This document shows, piece by piece, positions 1 to 6,266 of a stretch of DNA of 7,007 nt (position 1 is the stretch's first letter; the number at the start of each line of letters is the position of its first letter). The notes under the pieces were generated by a model, which was given only the letters and a program-made list of their open reading frames with translations, did not search any database and was not told where the DNA came from. Source of the DNA: Lachnoclostridium phytofermentans (GTDB taxonomy: Bacteria; Bacillota; Clostridia; Lachnospirales; Lachnospiraceae); contig DPVV01000159.1 of assembly GCA_003526525.1 (NCBI GenBank), forward strand, positions 1-7,007, given 5' to 3'. Both the position numbers and the translations under genes were made by a program.

Positions 1-2539
1 TAATGGTGATAGACCACAGGGTCAAGGAAACTACGGAGATAGAAGACCACAGGGTCAGGGAAACTATGGAGATAGAAGACCACAGGGCCAAGGAAGTTAC
101 GGTGATAGACCACAGGGTCAGGGAAGCTATGGAGATAGAAGACCACAGGGTCAGGGAAGCTACGGCGATAGAAGACCACAGGGCCAAGGAAGTTACGGCG
201 ACAGACCACAGGGTCAGGGAAGCTATGGAGATAGAAGACCACAGGGTCAGGGAAGCTACAGCGATAGAAGACCACAGGGCCAAGGAAGTTACGGCGATAG
301 AAGACCACAGGGTCAGGGTAGTTACGGCGATAGACCACAAGGTCAAGGAAGCTACGGTGATAGAAGACCACAGGGTCAAGGAAGCTACGGCGATAGAAGA
401 CCTGCGGGCCAAGGTGGTTACGGCGATAGAAGACCTGGAGGCCAAGGCGGATATGCTGGTAGAAGCCAAGGTCAGGGATCTTATGGCGGCGGCGGATTTG
501 ACAAGGATAAGGATGCAGGCTACACAAGATCCTTTGATAAAAAACGTACGGATCCAAAAAGTGGTGAGAAGTCAAGCATTAAGTCCGATCTTGCAAATGA
601 ATTAACAAAAGAACAAAGAGCAGCAGCATTTAACGACAAGAGTCGTGATCGTAACCGTGATCGTGATCGTGGACGCAATAGTGTGGTTGATGGTAATAGT
701 AAGTTAGCAAAAGGTAAAAAGGACCCAAATCGTAAGGGTGCCTTTATTATGCCTAAGCCACAGCAAATTCAAGAAAAACAAGACGAAATTAAGACAATTA
801 CAATCCCTGAAATTCTGACAATTAAAGAATTAGCAGATAAGATGAAAATTGTTCCATCTGTGGTAGTTAAGAAGTTATTCCTTGCTGGTAAGATGGTTTC
901 TATTAATTCAGAAATTACCTTTGAAGAAGCGGAAGAAATTGCTTTAGGATATGAAATTATTGCAGAAAAAGAAGTTCTTGTAAATAAGGTAGAAGAGTTA
1001 TTAAAAGAAGACGATGAAGATGAAAACCTCATGGTAAAACGTCCTCCTGTAGTCTGTGTCATGGGTCACGTTGACCATGGTAAAACTTCTCTTCTTGATG
1101 CTATCCGTGAGGCTAATGTAACTTCTCGCGAGGCTGGTGGTATTACACAGCATATCGGTGCCTATACCGTTGAGGTTAATGGAGAGAAGGTTACGTTCCT
1201 TGATACACCAGGACATGAAGCATTTACTTCTATGAGAATGCGTGGTGCAAAATCCACAGATATCGCTATTTTAGTAGTTGCAGCAGATGATGGTGTTATG
1301 CCACAAACAGTTGAGGCTATCAGCCATGCCAAGGCAGCAGGTGTTCAAATCATTGTTGCTATCAACAAGATAGATAAGCCAAGTGCTAATATTGAAAGAG
1401 TTAAACAAGAGCTAACTGAGCATGAGTTAATTGCAGAAGATTGGGGTGGTGATACCATCTTCGTTCCGGTATCTGCTCATACCAAAGAAGGTATTAATCA
1501 ATTACTTGAGATGATTATCTTAACCGCGGAAATGGGAGAACTAAAAGCGAATCCAAACCGTATGGCCAGAGGTATTGTTATTGAAGCGGAGTTAGATAAG
1601 GGAAGAGGTACCGTTGCTACTATTCTAGTACAAAAGGGTACACTTCATGTTGGAGATAATATTGTTATAGGTTCTACTTATGGTAAAGTACGTGCAATGA
1701 TGGACGATAAGGGTAGAAGAGTAAAGGAAGCTACTCCATCTACTCCTGTTGAAATCCTTGGACTTAACGCAGTTCCAAATGCAGGTGAAGTTTTCATGGC
1801 TACAGAAAATGAAAAAGAAGCGCGTAATATTGCAGATGCCTTTATTTCACAGGGTAAAGAGCGTCTTCTTGCAGATACTAAAGCAAAGTTATCTTTAGAC
1901 GGTCTCTTCTCACAGATTCAGGCTGGTAACATTAAAGAATTAAACTTAATCGTAAAAGCAGATGTTCAAGGTTCCGTAGAAGCTGTAAAACAGAGCTTGG
2001 TTAAGCTTAGCAATGAAGAAGTTGCAGTTCGTATTATTCATGGTGGCGTTGGTGCTATTAATGAATCAGACGTTATCTTAGCAGCCACTTCTAACGCAAT
2101 TATTATTGGATTTAATGTTCGCCCTGATAATATGGCTCGTGAAATAGCAGAGCGTGAAAAGGTTGACTTAAGATTATATCGTGTAATTTATAACGCGATT
2201 GAAGATGTAGAAGCAGCAATGAAGGGTATGTTAGACCCAACCTTTGAAGAAAAGGTAATTGGCCATGCAGAAGTTCGTCAGGTATTCAAGGCTTCTGGTC
2301 TTGGTACAATTGCAGGTTCTTATGTATTAGATGGTAAGATTATCAGAGGTTGCTCTGCACGTATAACGAGAGAAGGAACACAAATCTTTGAGGGTGCGTT
2401 AGCTTCCTTAAAGAGATTCAAGGATGATGTGAAGGAAGTAAATACAGGATACGAATGTGGCCTTGTTTTTGAAAAATTCAATGATATTCAAGAGTACGAC
2501 TTAGTTGAGTTATATATGATGGTCGAGGTACCAAGATAG
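1..2539 (+). CDS. infB: Translation initiation factor IF-2, 5' end missing
   Basis: This GTPase delivers fMet-tRNA to the 30S subunit and promotes 50S joining. The frame is open from the first whole codon at position 2 to TAG at 2537-2539, giving 845 residues; the true start lies upstream. In window residue numbering, the protein has a tandem-repeat region (about 2-161), a charged linker with an RD-rich patch (641-679), an IF2_N module (about 263-319), then the G domain. Its motifs are G1 GHVDHGKT (1064-1087), switch [11 protein letters not shown]3 DTPGHE (1202-1219), G4 NKID (1364-1375) and G5 SAH (1472-1480). Domains II and III and the fMet-tRNA-binding C-terminal domain follow, ending LYMMVEVPR. 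All GTPase motifs are intact. The B. subtilis protein is about 716 residues, so this one is long because of its N-terminus. A GTG at 683 begins a conserved-looking piece but has no good ribosome binding site. It is the first gene of the visible operon; identity is certain. Confidence 0.98.
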   Translation, partial: NGDRPQGQGNYGDRRPQGQGNYGDRRPQGQGSYGDRPQGQGSYGDRRPQGQGSYGDRRPQGQGSYGDRPQGQGSYGDRRPQGQGSYSDRRPQGQGSYGDRRPQGQGSYGDRPQGQGSYGDRRPQGQGSYGDRRPAGQGGYGDRRPGGQGGYAGRSQGQGSYGGGGFDKDKDAGYTRSFDKKRTDPKSGEKSSIKSDLANELTKEQRAAAFNDKSRDRNRDRDRGRNSVVDGNSKLAKGKKDPNRKGAFIMPKPQQIQEKQDEIKTITIPEILTIKELADKMKIVPSVVVKKLFLAGKMVSINSEITFEEAEEIALGYEIIAEKEVLVNKVEELLKEDDEDENLMVKRPPVVCVMGHVDHGKTSLLDAIREANVTSREAGGITQHIGAYTVEVNGEKVTFLDTPGHEAFTSMRMRGAKSTDIAILVVAADDGVMPQTVEAISHAKAAGVQIIVAINKIDKPSANIERVKQELTEHELIAEDWGGDTIFVPVSAHTKEGINQLLEMIILTAEMGELKANPNRMARGIVIEAELDKGRGTVATILVQKGTLHVGDNIVIGSTYGKVRAMMDDKGRRVKEATPSTPVEILGLNAVPNAGEVFMATENEKEARNIADAFISQGKERLLADTKAKLSLDGLFSQIQAGNIKELNLIVKADVQGSVEAVKQSLVKLSNEEVAVRIIHGGVGAINESDVILAATSNAIIIGFNVRPDNMAREIAEREKVDLRLYRVIYNAIEDVEAAMKGMLDPTFEEKVIGHAEVRQVFKASGLGTIAGSYVLDGKIIRGCSARITREGTQIFEGALASLKRFKDDVKEVNTGYECGLVFEKFNDIQEYDLVELYMMVEVPR
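5..484 (+). repeat. In-frame 30/33-base tandem repeat in infB (about 15 units)
   Basis: Read in the infB frame, the stretch is 15 units of [11 protein letters not shown] (33 bases) or the one-Arg form [10 protein letters not shown] (30 bases). The 30-base units start at 5, 101, 197 and 326, with a degenerate one ([10 protein letters not shown]) at 455. The other ten are 33 bases. The first three groups have the order 30-33-33 and form 96-base super-units at 5-100, 101-196 and 197-292. The second and third differ at only 3 of 96 bases. Degeneration increases toward the 3' end ([26 protein letters not shown]). Unit lengths are multiples of three, so gain or loss of units keeps the frame. The encoded peptide is low-complexity, rich in G, R, Q and Y, net positive and surely disordered. 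The array may continue upstream of the window. Confidence 0.95.
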
Positions 2540-2579
2540 TTCTTCACACTAATTATTTTAAAGTTAGGTTATATCCTGA

Positions 2580-2668
2580 TTAATTGCGTGCTAGAGCACG
2601 TGGTTGGGAGTTCGTGTGGAACAATTCAATTTGCAAATATTGTGCAGCTGCCCAAATTTGCGGGTTGG
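2580..2668 (+). promoter_or_regulatory. Three consecutive RNA hairpins between infB and rbfA
   Basis: The 149-base gap has no gene. Hairpin 1 pairs 2580-2591 with 2596-2607 around loop TAGA: a perfect CGTGC/GCACG core plus seven outer pairs, five of them G-U. Hairpin 2 pairs GTTC (2610-2613) with GAAC (2619-2622). Hairpin 3 pairs 2626-2638 with 2656-2668, with a GCAAAT/ATTTGC core and a further weak inner stem. The outer arms of hairpins 1 and 3 resemble each other (TTAATTG and TCAATTT; TGGTTGG and GGGTTGG). G-U pairs become A-C mismatches on the opposite strand, so the fold fits RNA from the + strand only, the direction of the operon. No U-run follows, so it is not a normal terminator. I do not recognise a known riboswitch or leader family. 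Function is unknown; RNA processing or control of rbfA translation are possible. Confidence 0.5.
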
Positions 2669-2676
2669 TGAAAGAA

Positions 2677-2681
2677 TGAGG
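2677..2681 (+). promoter_or_regulatory. rbfA ribosome binding site
   Basis: TGAGG is followed by a seven-base T tract and then ATG at 2689. The spacing is right for a Shine-Dalgarno site and supports that start. The T tract lies just downstream of the hairpin 3 region, but eight non-T bases and the site itself intervene, so I do not read it as a terminator. Confidence 0.75.
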
Positions 2682-2688
2682 TTTTTTT

Positions 2689-3096
2689 ATGAGAAAAAAC
2701 AGTATTAAGAACACCAGAATAAATCAAGAAGTTCAAAAGGAACTTAGTATGCTCATATCAAGAGAACTTAAGGACCCTAGAATCAATTCAATGACAAGTA
2801 TTGTTGCAGTAGAGGTTGCACCAGACTTAAAAACTGCAAAGGTGTATATCAGTGTCCTAGGTGATGAACAATCTCAAAAGAATACACTTGCAGGACTAAA
2901 GAGCGCTGCTCCGTTTTTACGCGGACAGCTAGCTCGTGGTATTAATTTAAGAAATACACCAGAACTTGTTTTTGTTGTGGATCAATCGATTGAGTATGGC
3001 GTTTCCATGTCAAAATTAATAAATGAATTAAATGCTAGCAGTCGTAAATCGCCAGACGAAGAGGTATTAGATGAGATAGCGAATGAGGATGAGTAG
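2689..3096 (+). CDS. rbfA: 30S ribosome-binding factor RbfA
   Basis: RbfA is a small cytoplasmic KH-fold protein that binds immature 30S subunits near the 5' end of 16S rRNA and helps final maturation; in E. coli it is needed for cold adaptation. The product has 135 residues, slightly longer than the roughly 117-133 usual. It shows the family pattern: an N-terminal helix (RINQEVQKELSMLISRELKDPRI), the strand VAPDLKTAKVYISVLG, and the diagnostic segment LRNTPELVFVVDQSIEYG followed by a helix ending in INEL. The C-terminal tail (SRKSPDEEVLDEIANEDE) is acidic and probably disordered. It sits between infB and nrnA, an order shared with many Clostridia and with mycobacteria. The ylxP gene that often separates infB and rbfA in Bacillus is absent; structured non-coding sequence takes its place. 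Confidence 0.97.
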   Translation: MRKNSIKNTRINQEVQKELSMLISRELKDPRINSMTSIVAVEVAPDLKTAKVYISVLGDEQSQKNTLAGLKSAAPFLRGQLARGINLRNTPELVFVVDQSIEYGVSMSKLINELNASSRKSPDEEVLDEIANEDE

Positions 3097-3097
3097 T

Positions 3098-3104
3098 AAG
3101 GAGG
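3098..3104 (+). promoter_or_regulatory. Strong ribosome binding site of nrnA
   Basis: AAGGAGG is a near-perfect Shine-Dalgarno sequence. It begins two bases after the rbfA stop codon and lies six bases before ATG at 3111. It fixes the nrnA start and suggests the two genes share one transcript. Confidence 0.9.
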
Positions 3105-3110
3105 CTTTTC

Positions 3111-4085
3111 ATGAAACGTTTTGAAGAAGACATTCGAAAAGCAAATAGAATTGGAATCACAGGTCATGTTCGCCCAGATGGGGACTGCACAGGTTCTTGT
3201 TTTGCCTTGTATAATTATTTACAAGAAAGCTATAATACCGATGGAACTAAGACCATTGATCTTCACTTAGAGCCAATCGCAGAGCCCTTCCGTTTCTTAA
3301 CTTCCTCGAATTGCATACAATCAGACTACAAGGACGAGGAACCTTACGATTTGTTTTTTGCTTTGGATTGTGGTAGCTTAGACCGTTTAGGAGCTGCCAA
3401 AGATTATGCAATGCAGGCTAAAAAAACAGTTAATATCGACCACCATATCAGTAACACCGGTTTTGCTGGTGTTACGTTGGTGGTATCAGATTCTAGCTCT
3501 ACTTGTGAAGTTTTGTTTGATTTGTTTGATGTTGAAAAGATTAGTAAGGCGACAGCAGAAGCCTTGTATCTTGGTATTGTTCACGATACAGGAGTATTTA
3601 AGCATTCTAATACAACAGAAAAAACGATGGCGATAGCTGGAAAGCTAATTACACTAGGGGCAACACCAAATAAAATAATAGATGAAACTTTTTATCAAAA
3701 GACATTTGTTCAAAATCAAGTATTAGGACGTTGTTTATTAGAGAGCATCTTATTATTGGATGGAAAAATTATTGTGTCTAGTATTAGCAAGCGTGCTCAG
3801 AATTTTTACAATGTTGCTCCATCTGATCTTGATGGTGTCATTGACCAGCTTCGAATTACAAAAGGAGTTGAGGCGGCAATATTCCTTCGTGAGGACAATG
3901 TACAGGAATATAAAGTTAGTATGCGTTCCAATGGAATCGTTGATGTAAGTAAGATTGCTGTTTTCTTTGGTGGCGGTGGCCATATTTTGGCTGCTGGTTG
4001 TAGTATGAAGGGATCATTACATGATGTAATAAATAATCTTACGATAGGAATTGAACATCAGTTAAAAAATGCAGGTAATGTGTGA
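3111..4085 (+). CDS. nrnA: DHH/DHHA1 phosphoesterase, NrnA type
   Basis: The product (324 residues) is a manganese-dependent DHH-DHHA1 enzyme. Characterised NrnA proteins degrade very short RNA oligomers (nanoRNA, including pGpG from c-di-GMP) and dephosphorylate pAp to AMP. The metal-binding motifs are all present: HVRPDGDCTGS (H19, D23, D25), D86 in ALDCGS, the D110-H111-H112 signature and H158-D159 in GIVHDTG. The DHHA1 domain carries GGGGH (287-291) followed by AAG, the substrate-binding element. Length matches the family (about 310-340). The gene follows rbfA closely, as in mycobacteria and many Clostridia. Some paralogues in this family prefer cyclic dinucleotides (GdpP) but carry membrane and PAS/GGDEF domains, which are lacking here. 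Substrate preference among nanoRNA, pAp and linear dinucleotides cannot be read from the sequence. Confidence 0.93.
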   Translation: MKRFEEDIRKANRIGITGHVRPDGDCTGSCFALYNYLQESYNTDGTKTIDLHLEPIAEPFRFLTSSNCIQSDYKDEEPYDLFFALDCGSLDRLGAAKDYAMQAKKTVNIDHHISNTGFAGVTLVVSDSSSTCEVLFDLFDVEKISKATAEALYLGIVHDTGVFKHSNTTEKTMAIAGKLITLGATPNKIIDETFYQKTFVQNQVLGRCLLESILLLDGKIIVSSISKRAQNFYNVAPSDLDGVIDQLRITKGVEAAIFLREDNVQEYKVSMRSNGIVDVSKIAVFFGGGGHILAAGCSMKGSLHDVINNLTIGIEHQLKNAGNV

Positions 4086-4115
4086 AGTGTGAAGTGTGAA
4101 GTGTGAAGTGTGAAG
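4081..4115 (+). repeat. Five perfect TGTGAAG heptamers overlapping the nrnA stop codon
   Basis: TGTGAAG occurs five times without interruption (4081, 4088, 4095, 4102, 4109). The first copy contains the nrnA stop codon TGA at 4083-4085, so later copies are untranslated and copy-number change would not alter the protein. Perfect identity of all copies suggests recent slippage. Confidence 0.95.
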
Positions 4116-4156
4116 AGAATTTCTAAGGCACCAAAAGACGTTGCCTAAGAAATTCT
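4116..4156. repeat. Inverted repeat after nrnA (14 of 15 pairs)
   Basis: The arm at 4116-4130 (AGAATTTCTAAGGCA) pairs with 4142-4156 (TGCCTAAGAAATTCT), with a single A-A mismatch (4125/4147) and an 11-base loop. It starts directly after the heptamer array. It is followed by AAAACTTC, not a T-run, so it is not a standard intrinsic terminator on the + strand. It may protect the 3' end of upstream mRNA or be a remnant of a small mobile repeat. Confidence 0.7.
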
Positions 4157-4169
4157 AAAACTTCATACT

Positions 4170-4213
4170 GAAGAATAAAAATGAAATCCATTGGAATTTC
4201 ATTTTCATTCTTC
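4170..4213. repeat. Second long inverted repeat (17 of 18 pairs)
   Basis: The arm at 4170-4187 pairs with 4196-4213. The only mismatch is A4177 opposite C4206, which becomes a G-U pair in RNA of the minus strand. Inner CC and GG (4188-4189, 4193-4194) can close the stem further. The stem is AT-rich and long. No T-run lies beyond either end at the right distance, so terminator function is not supported. Confidence 0.7.
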
Positions 4214-4235
4214 CGGGTTCCTTGCATTGTTATAA

Positions 4236-4263
4236 GTGCGAAAAGAAAATCTGAGTTTCGCAC
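4236..4263. repeat. Third inverted repeat, GTGCGAAA/TTTCGCAC
   Basis: A perfect 8-base inverted repeat (4236-4243 and 4256-4263) with a 12-base A-rich loop. It is the third hairpin-capable element in the same 264-base gap. There is no T-run after it. It could cap the 5' end of a truB transcript or the 3' end of the upstream one. Confidence 0.55.
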
Positions 4264-4285
4264 AGCCTACTACAAAGCATGCATG

Positions 4286-4314
4286 TTGTTAAGTGCCTGC
4301 TAAGTAAGTATGTT
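4286..4314 (+). promoter_or_regulatory. Weak candidate sigma-A promoter for truB
   Basis: TTGTTA (4286-4291) and TATGTT (4309-4314) match four of six bases each of the -35 and -10 consensus, with an ideal 17-base spacer. A start near 4321 would give a leader of about 30 bases to the truB ATG. In AT-rich DNA such matches arise by chance, so this is only a candidate. The long gap between nrnA and truB makes an internal promoter reasonable. Confidence 0.25.
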
Positions 4315-4330
4315 TTCACTGCTTGCTAAG
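4294..4330 (+). repeat. Direct repeat TGCYTGCTAAG upstream of truB
   Basis: TGCCTGCTAAG (4294-4304) and TGCTTGCTAAG (4320-4330) differ at one base and start 26 bases apart, flanking the -10 candidate. They could be a duplicated segment or a pair of protein-binding sites. Nothing more supports a function. Confidence 0.4.
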
Positions 4331-4349
4331 GTTTACTAATGGGGGTAAT

Positions 4350-5273
4350 ATGAACGGTATTATAAATGTATATAAGGAAAAAGGTTTTACCTCCTTTGAT
4401 GTTTGTGCAAAACTTAGAGGTATATTAAAACAGAAGAAAATTGGTCATACAGGAACACTTGATCCAGATGCAGAAGGGGTACTTCCTGTGTGCGTAGGAA
4501 ATGCAACAAAGCTTTGTGATATGCTAACAGACAAGGATAAAGTTTATGAAGCAGTTTTAACCCTGGGAATTACAACAGATACGGAAGATATGACTGGTGA
4601 AGTTCTAAAGAGACGTCCAGTAACAGCAACGTATGACAGGGTTTTAGAAGTGATAGAGCACTTTATTGGTACGTATGACCAGATACCGCCAATGTATTCT
4701 GCAATAAAGGTTAATGGTCAGAAATTATATGAACTTGCTCGTCAAGGTAAGGTAATCGAGAGACAACCAAGAACTGTTACAATCCATGCAATTGATATCC
4801 TTGGAGTTACATCATCGAAAGAACAACCAGAAATCGTACAAGAAGTAAGAATGATAGTTTCTTGCTCAAAAGGAACCTATATAAGGTCTTTATGTAGAGA
4901 TATTGGGGAAGCACTTCAATGTGGTGGATGCATGAAATCACTAATTCGAACCAAGGTAAGTATTTTTACACTAGAAAATACTTTAAGACTTTCGGAAATT
5001 GAAGAATGTGTAAAAAACCAAACACTAGAACAGATTCTTATGCCAGTTGATAAGTTATTTTTAACTTTACCAAAAGTTGTAGTAAAAAAGGAAGATTGTA
5101 AACTTTTATACAATGGAAATCAGCTAAGGGAAGAGAATTTTACCTGGGAAAATGTTAGTGTTCAAATTAATATAGATAAAATTCGGGTTTATGACAGCGA
5201 AGATGTCTTTACCGGCATTTATGAATACGATCAAAAGAAGAATTGCTATCAACCGGTAAAAATGTTTTTATAG
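4350..5273 (+). CDS. truB: tRNA pseudouridine(55) synthase TruB
   Basis: TruB converts U55 of the tRNA T-loop to pseudouridine and acts as a tRNA folding chaperone. The product is 307 residues from ATG 4350, preferred over a TTG at 4323 because conserved sequence begins at MNGIINVYK and GGGGG (4341-4345) lies just upstream. The catalytic motif GHTGTLDPDAEGVL holds the nucleophile Asp38. YSAIKVNGQKLYELARQG and GTYIRSLCRDIGEAL are the other family blocks in the pseudouridine synthase domain. The last 60 or so residues resemble the small C-terminal TruB/PUA-like module and are poorly conserved. The gene lies in the usual order before ribF but is separated from nrnA by 264 bases, so it may have its own promoter as well as read-through. 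Confidence 0.97.
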   Translation: MNGIINVYKEKGFTSFDVCAKLRGILKQKKIGHTGTLDPDAEGVLPVCVGNATKLCDMLTDKDKVYEAVLTLGITTDTEDMTGEVLKRRPVTATYDRVLEVIEHFIGTYDQIPPMYSAIKVNGQKLYELARQGKVIERQPRTVTIHAIDILGVTSSKEQPEIVQEVRMIVSCSKGTYIRSLCRDIGEALQCGGCMKSLIRTKVSIFTLENTLRLSEIEECVKNQTLEQILMPVDKLFLTLPKVVVKKEDCKLLYNGNQLREENFTWENVSVQINIDKIRVYDSEDVFTGIYEYDQKKNCYQPVKMFL

Positions 5274-5284
5274 TTGTTATATAA

Positions 5285-5330
5285 GTTGAACTAAGTTTTC
5301 TATATTAAAGTTCAACATATATAGAAAGTT
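5285..5330 (+). promoter_or_regulatory. Interlocked inverted repeats in the ribF leader
   Basis: Two inverted repeats cross each other. GTTGAACT (5285-5292) pairs with AGTTCAAC (5309-5316). TTTCTATAT (5297-5305) pairs with ATATAGAAA (5319-5327), extendable to 5294-5305/5319-5330 with two G-U pairs. The order A-B-A'-B' is that of a pseudoknot or of two mutually exclusive hairpins. Only two bases link A' to B', probably too few to span a full 8-pair stem, so alternation is more likely. The second stem ends directly against the ribF ribosome binding site GGGAG (5331-5335). It does not resemble the FMN riboswitch, which is much larger. Confidence 0.5.
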
Positions 5331-5335
5331 GGGAG
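5331..5335 (+). promoter_or_regulatory. ribF ribosome binding site
   Basis: GGGAG lies nine bases before ATG 5345 and immediately after the last base of the preceding inverted repeat. Access to it could therefore depend on which hairpin forms. Confidence 0.65.
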
Positions 5336-5344
5336 CAAAATAAC

Positions 5345-6265
5345 ATGGAATACATCTATGGAAGTACAGATTTTAAATATCAAAATACGTGTGTCACGCT
5401 TGGTAAATTTGATGGTTTGCATCGTGGACATCAATTATTGCTTTCTGAACTAGCGAAATTTGAGCAGCAGGGTTTAACCTCTGTGATGTTTACATTCGAT
5501 TATCATCCAGGTAATCTATTTTCTGAAAAAGAGATTGATTTAATCTATACAGAAGAAGAAAAAAAGGAACTGCTATCAAGGTTAGGACCGAAAGTATTGA
5601 TTTCTTATCCATTTACAGAAGAAACTGCTTCCATGGAGCCAGAGGATTTTATTAAAGAAGTTCTAATTGGTAAATTAGATGCAAAAGCGATTGTTATTGG
5701 CACGGATTATCGTTTTGGCAAAAAGCGGAAAGGCGATGCAGAACTGCTTAAGAAGTATTCTGTTGTCTATGGATACGAGCTTGTGGTCTGTGAAAAATTA
5801 ACCTATTCTGACAAGGTGATTAGCAGTACCAGAATAAGAGAAGAACTAAGAAATGGGCAAATAGAATCTGTGAATGAAATGTTGGGACGTCCATATACCA
5901 TTATGGGAACTGTAGTAACAGGTAATAAAATTGGTAGAACCATTGGTGTTCCAACTGTAAATTTACTTCCAACAGAGCATAAGTTACTCCCACCAAACGG
6001 TGTTTATGCATCTAGGATAAAATACCAAGAAAATACTTATTACGGTGTGACCAATATAGGATATAAACCGACCGTCGGTGCAGGGCAAAAGCTTGGCGTC
6101 GAAACACATATCTTTGGATTTACTGGAGACCTCTATGGTAAGATAATCGAAGTGGAACTTTACCGTTATGAACGACCGGAAACGAAATTTAGCTCTATAG
6201 AGGAGCTTAAGCAAAGAGTACAGTCGGATATCGAGAATGTAAAAGATTTTTTTGCTCGAGGTTAA
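5345..6265 (+). CDS. ribF: Bifunctional riboflavin kinase / FMN adenylyltransferase
   Basis: This enzyme (306 residues, normal length) phosphorylates riboflavin to FMN and adenylylates FMN to FAD in the cytoplasm. The N-terminal FAD synthetase domain is a nucleotidyltransferase fold with GKFDGLHRGHQ (20-30, the HxGH nucleotide-binding motif), IGTDYRFGKKRKGD and ISSTRIR (159-165). The C-terminal riboflavin kinase domain has GRTIGVPTVN (PTxN at 203-206), PPNGVYAS, GVTNIGYKPTVG and VETHIFGFTGDLYG, in which Glu253 is the conserved catalytic glutamate. Both active sites look intact. It is a frequent neighbour of truB in bacteria, in an arrangement not obviously explained by function. Bacillus has rpsO and pnpA after it; here a regulator follows instead. 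The leader holds a possible RNA switch. Confidence 0.97.
   Translation: MEYIYGSTDFKYQNTCVTLGKFDGLHRGHQLLLSELAKFEQQGLTSVMFTFDYHPGNLFSEKEIDLIYTEEEKKELLSRLGPKVLISYPFTEETASMEPEDFIKEVLIGKLDAKAIVIGTDYRFGKKRKGDAELLKKYSVVYGYELVVCEKLTYSDKVISSTRIREELRNGQIESVNEMLGRPYTIMGTVVTGNKIGRTIGVPTVNLLPTEHKLLPPNGVYASRIKYQENTYYGVTNIGYKPTVGAGQKLGVETHIFGFTGDLYGKIIEVELYRYERPETKFSSIEELKQRVQSDIENVKDFFARG
6258..6261 (+). promoter_or_regulatory. Ribosome binding site of the MocR gene, inside ribF
   Basis: GAGG lies five bases before ATG 6267 and within the last codons of ribF. The ribF stop TAA (6263-6265) sits between the site and the ATG, an arrangement typical of translational coupling. Confidence 0.6.
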
Positions 6266-6266
6266 T

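Noticed and set aside
5..484. CRISPR-like array
   Set aside because: Units are contiguous with no unique spacers and are translated in frame as part of IF-2.
3..605. A 200-codon open frame ([17 protein letters not shown]...) over the repeat region
   Set aside because: It is the +1 shadow of the infB repeats. A repeat whose unit is a multiple of three and lacks stops in that frame stays open automatically. It has no ribosome binding site, and the infB frame explains the sequence.
683..685. GTG as the true start of infB or of a short IF-2 isoform
   Set aside because: The frame is open upstream to the window edge with IF-2-like repeat sequence, and no Shine-Dalgarno sequence precedes the GTG.
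769..1216. Minus-strand open frames opposite infB
   Set aside because: They overlap the conserved IF-2 core, have no ribosome binding site and no recognisable protein features.
3406..3983. Short open frames on both strands within nrnA
   Set aside because: They are shadows of a complete DHH phosphoesterase gene whose motifs are all in the main frame.
4116..4213. Intrinsic terminators after nrnA
   Set aside because: Neither stem is followed by a T-run on either strand, and the second stem is AT-rich.
4323..4349. Nine-codon upstream extension of truB from TTG
   Set aside because: Conserved TruB sequence starts at ATG 4350, a G-rich ribosome binding site precedes it, and the extension would overlap that site.
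4339..4353. Four-codon leader frame ATG GGG GTA ATA TGA overlapping the truB start
   Set aside because: Its start has no ribosome binding site of its own and it consists of the truB ribosome binding region; such a tiny frame is expected by chance.
5274..5344. FMN riboswitch before ribF
   Set aside because: The gap is 71 bases, too short for the known multi-helix FMN aptamer, and its conserved core is not seen.
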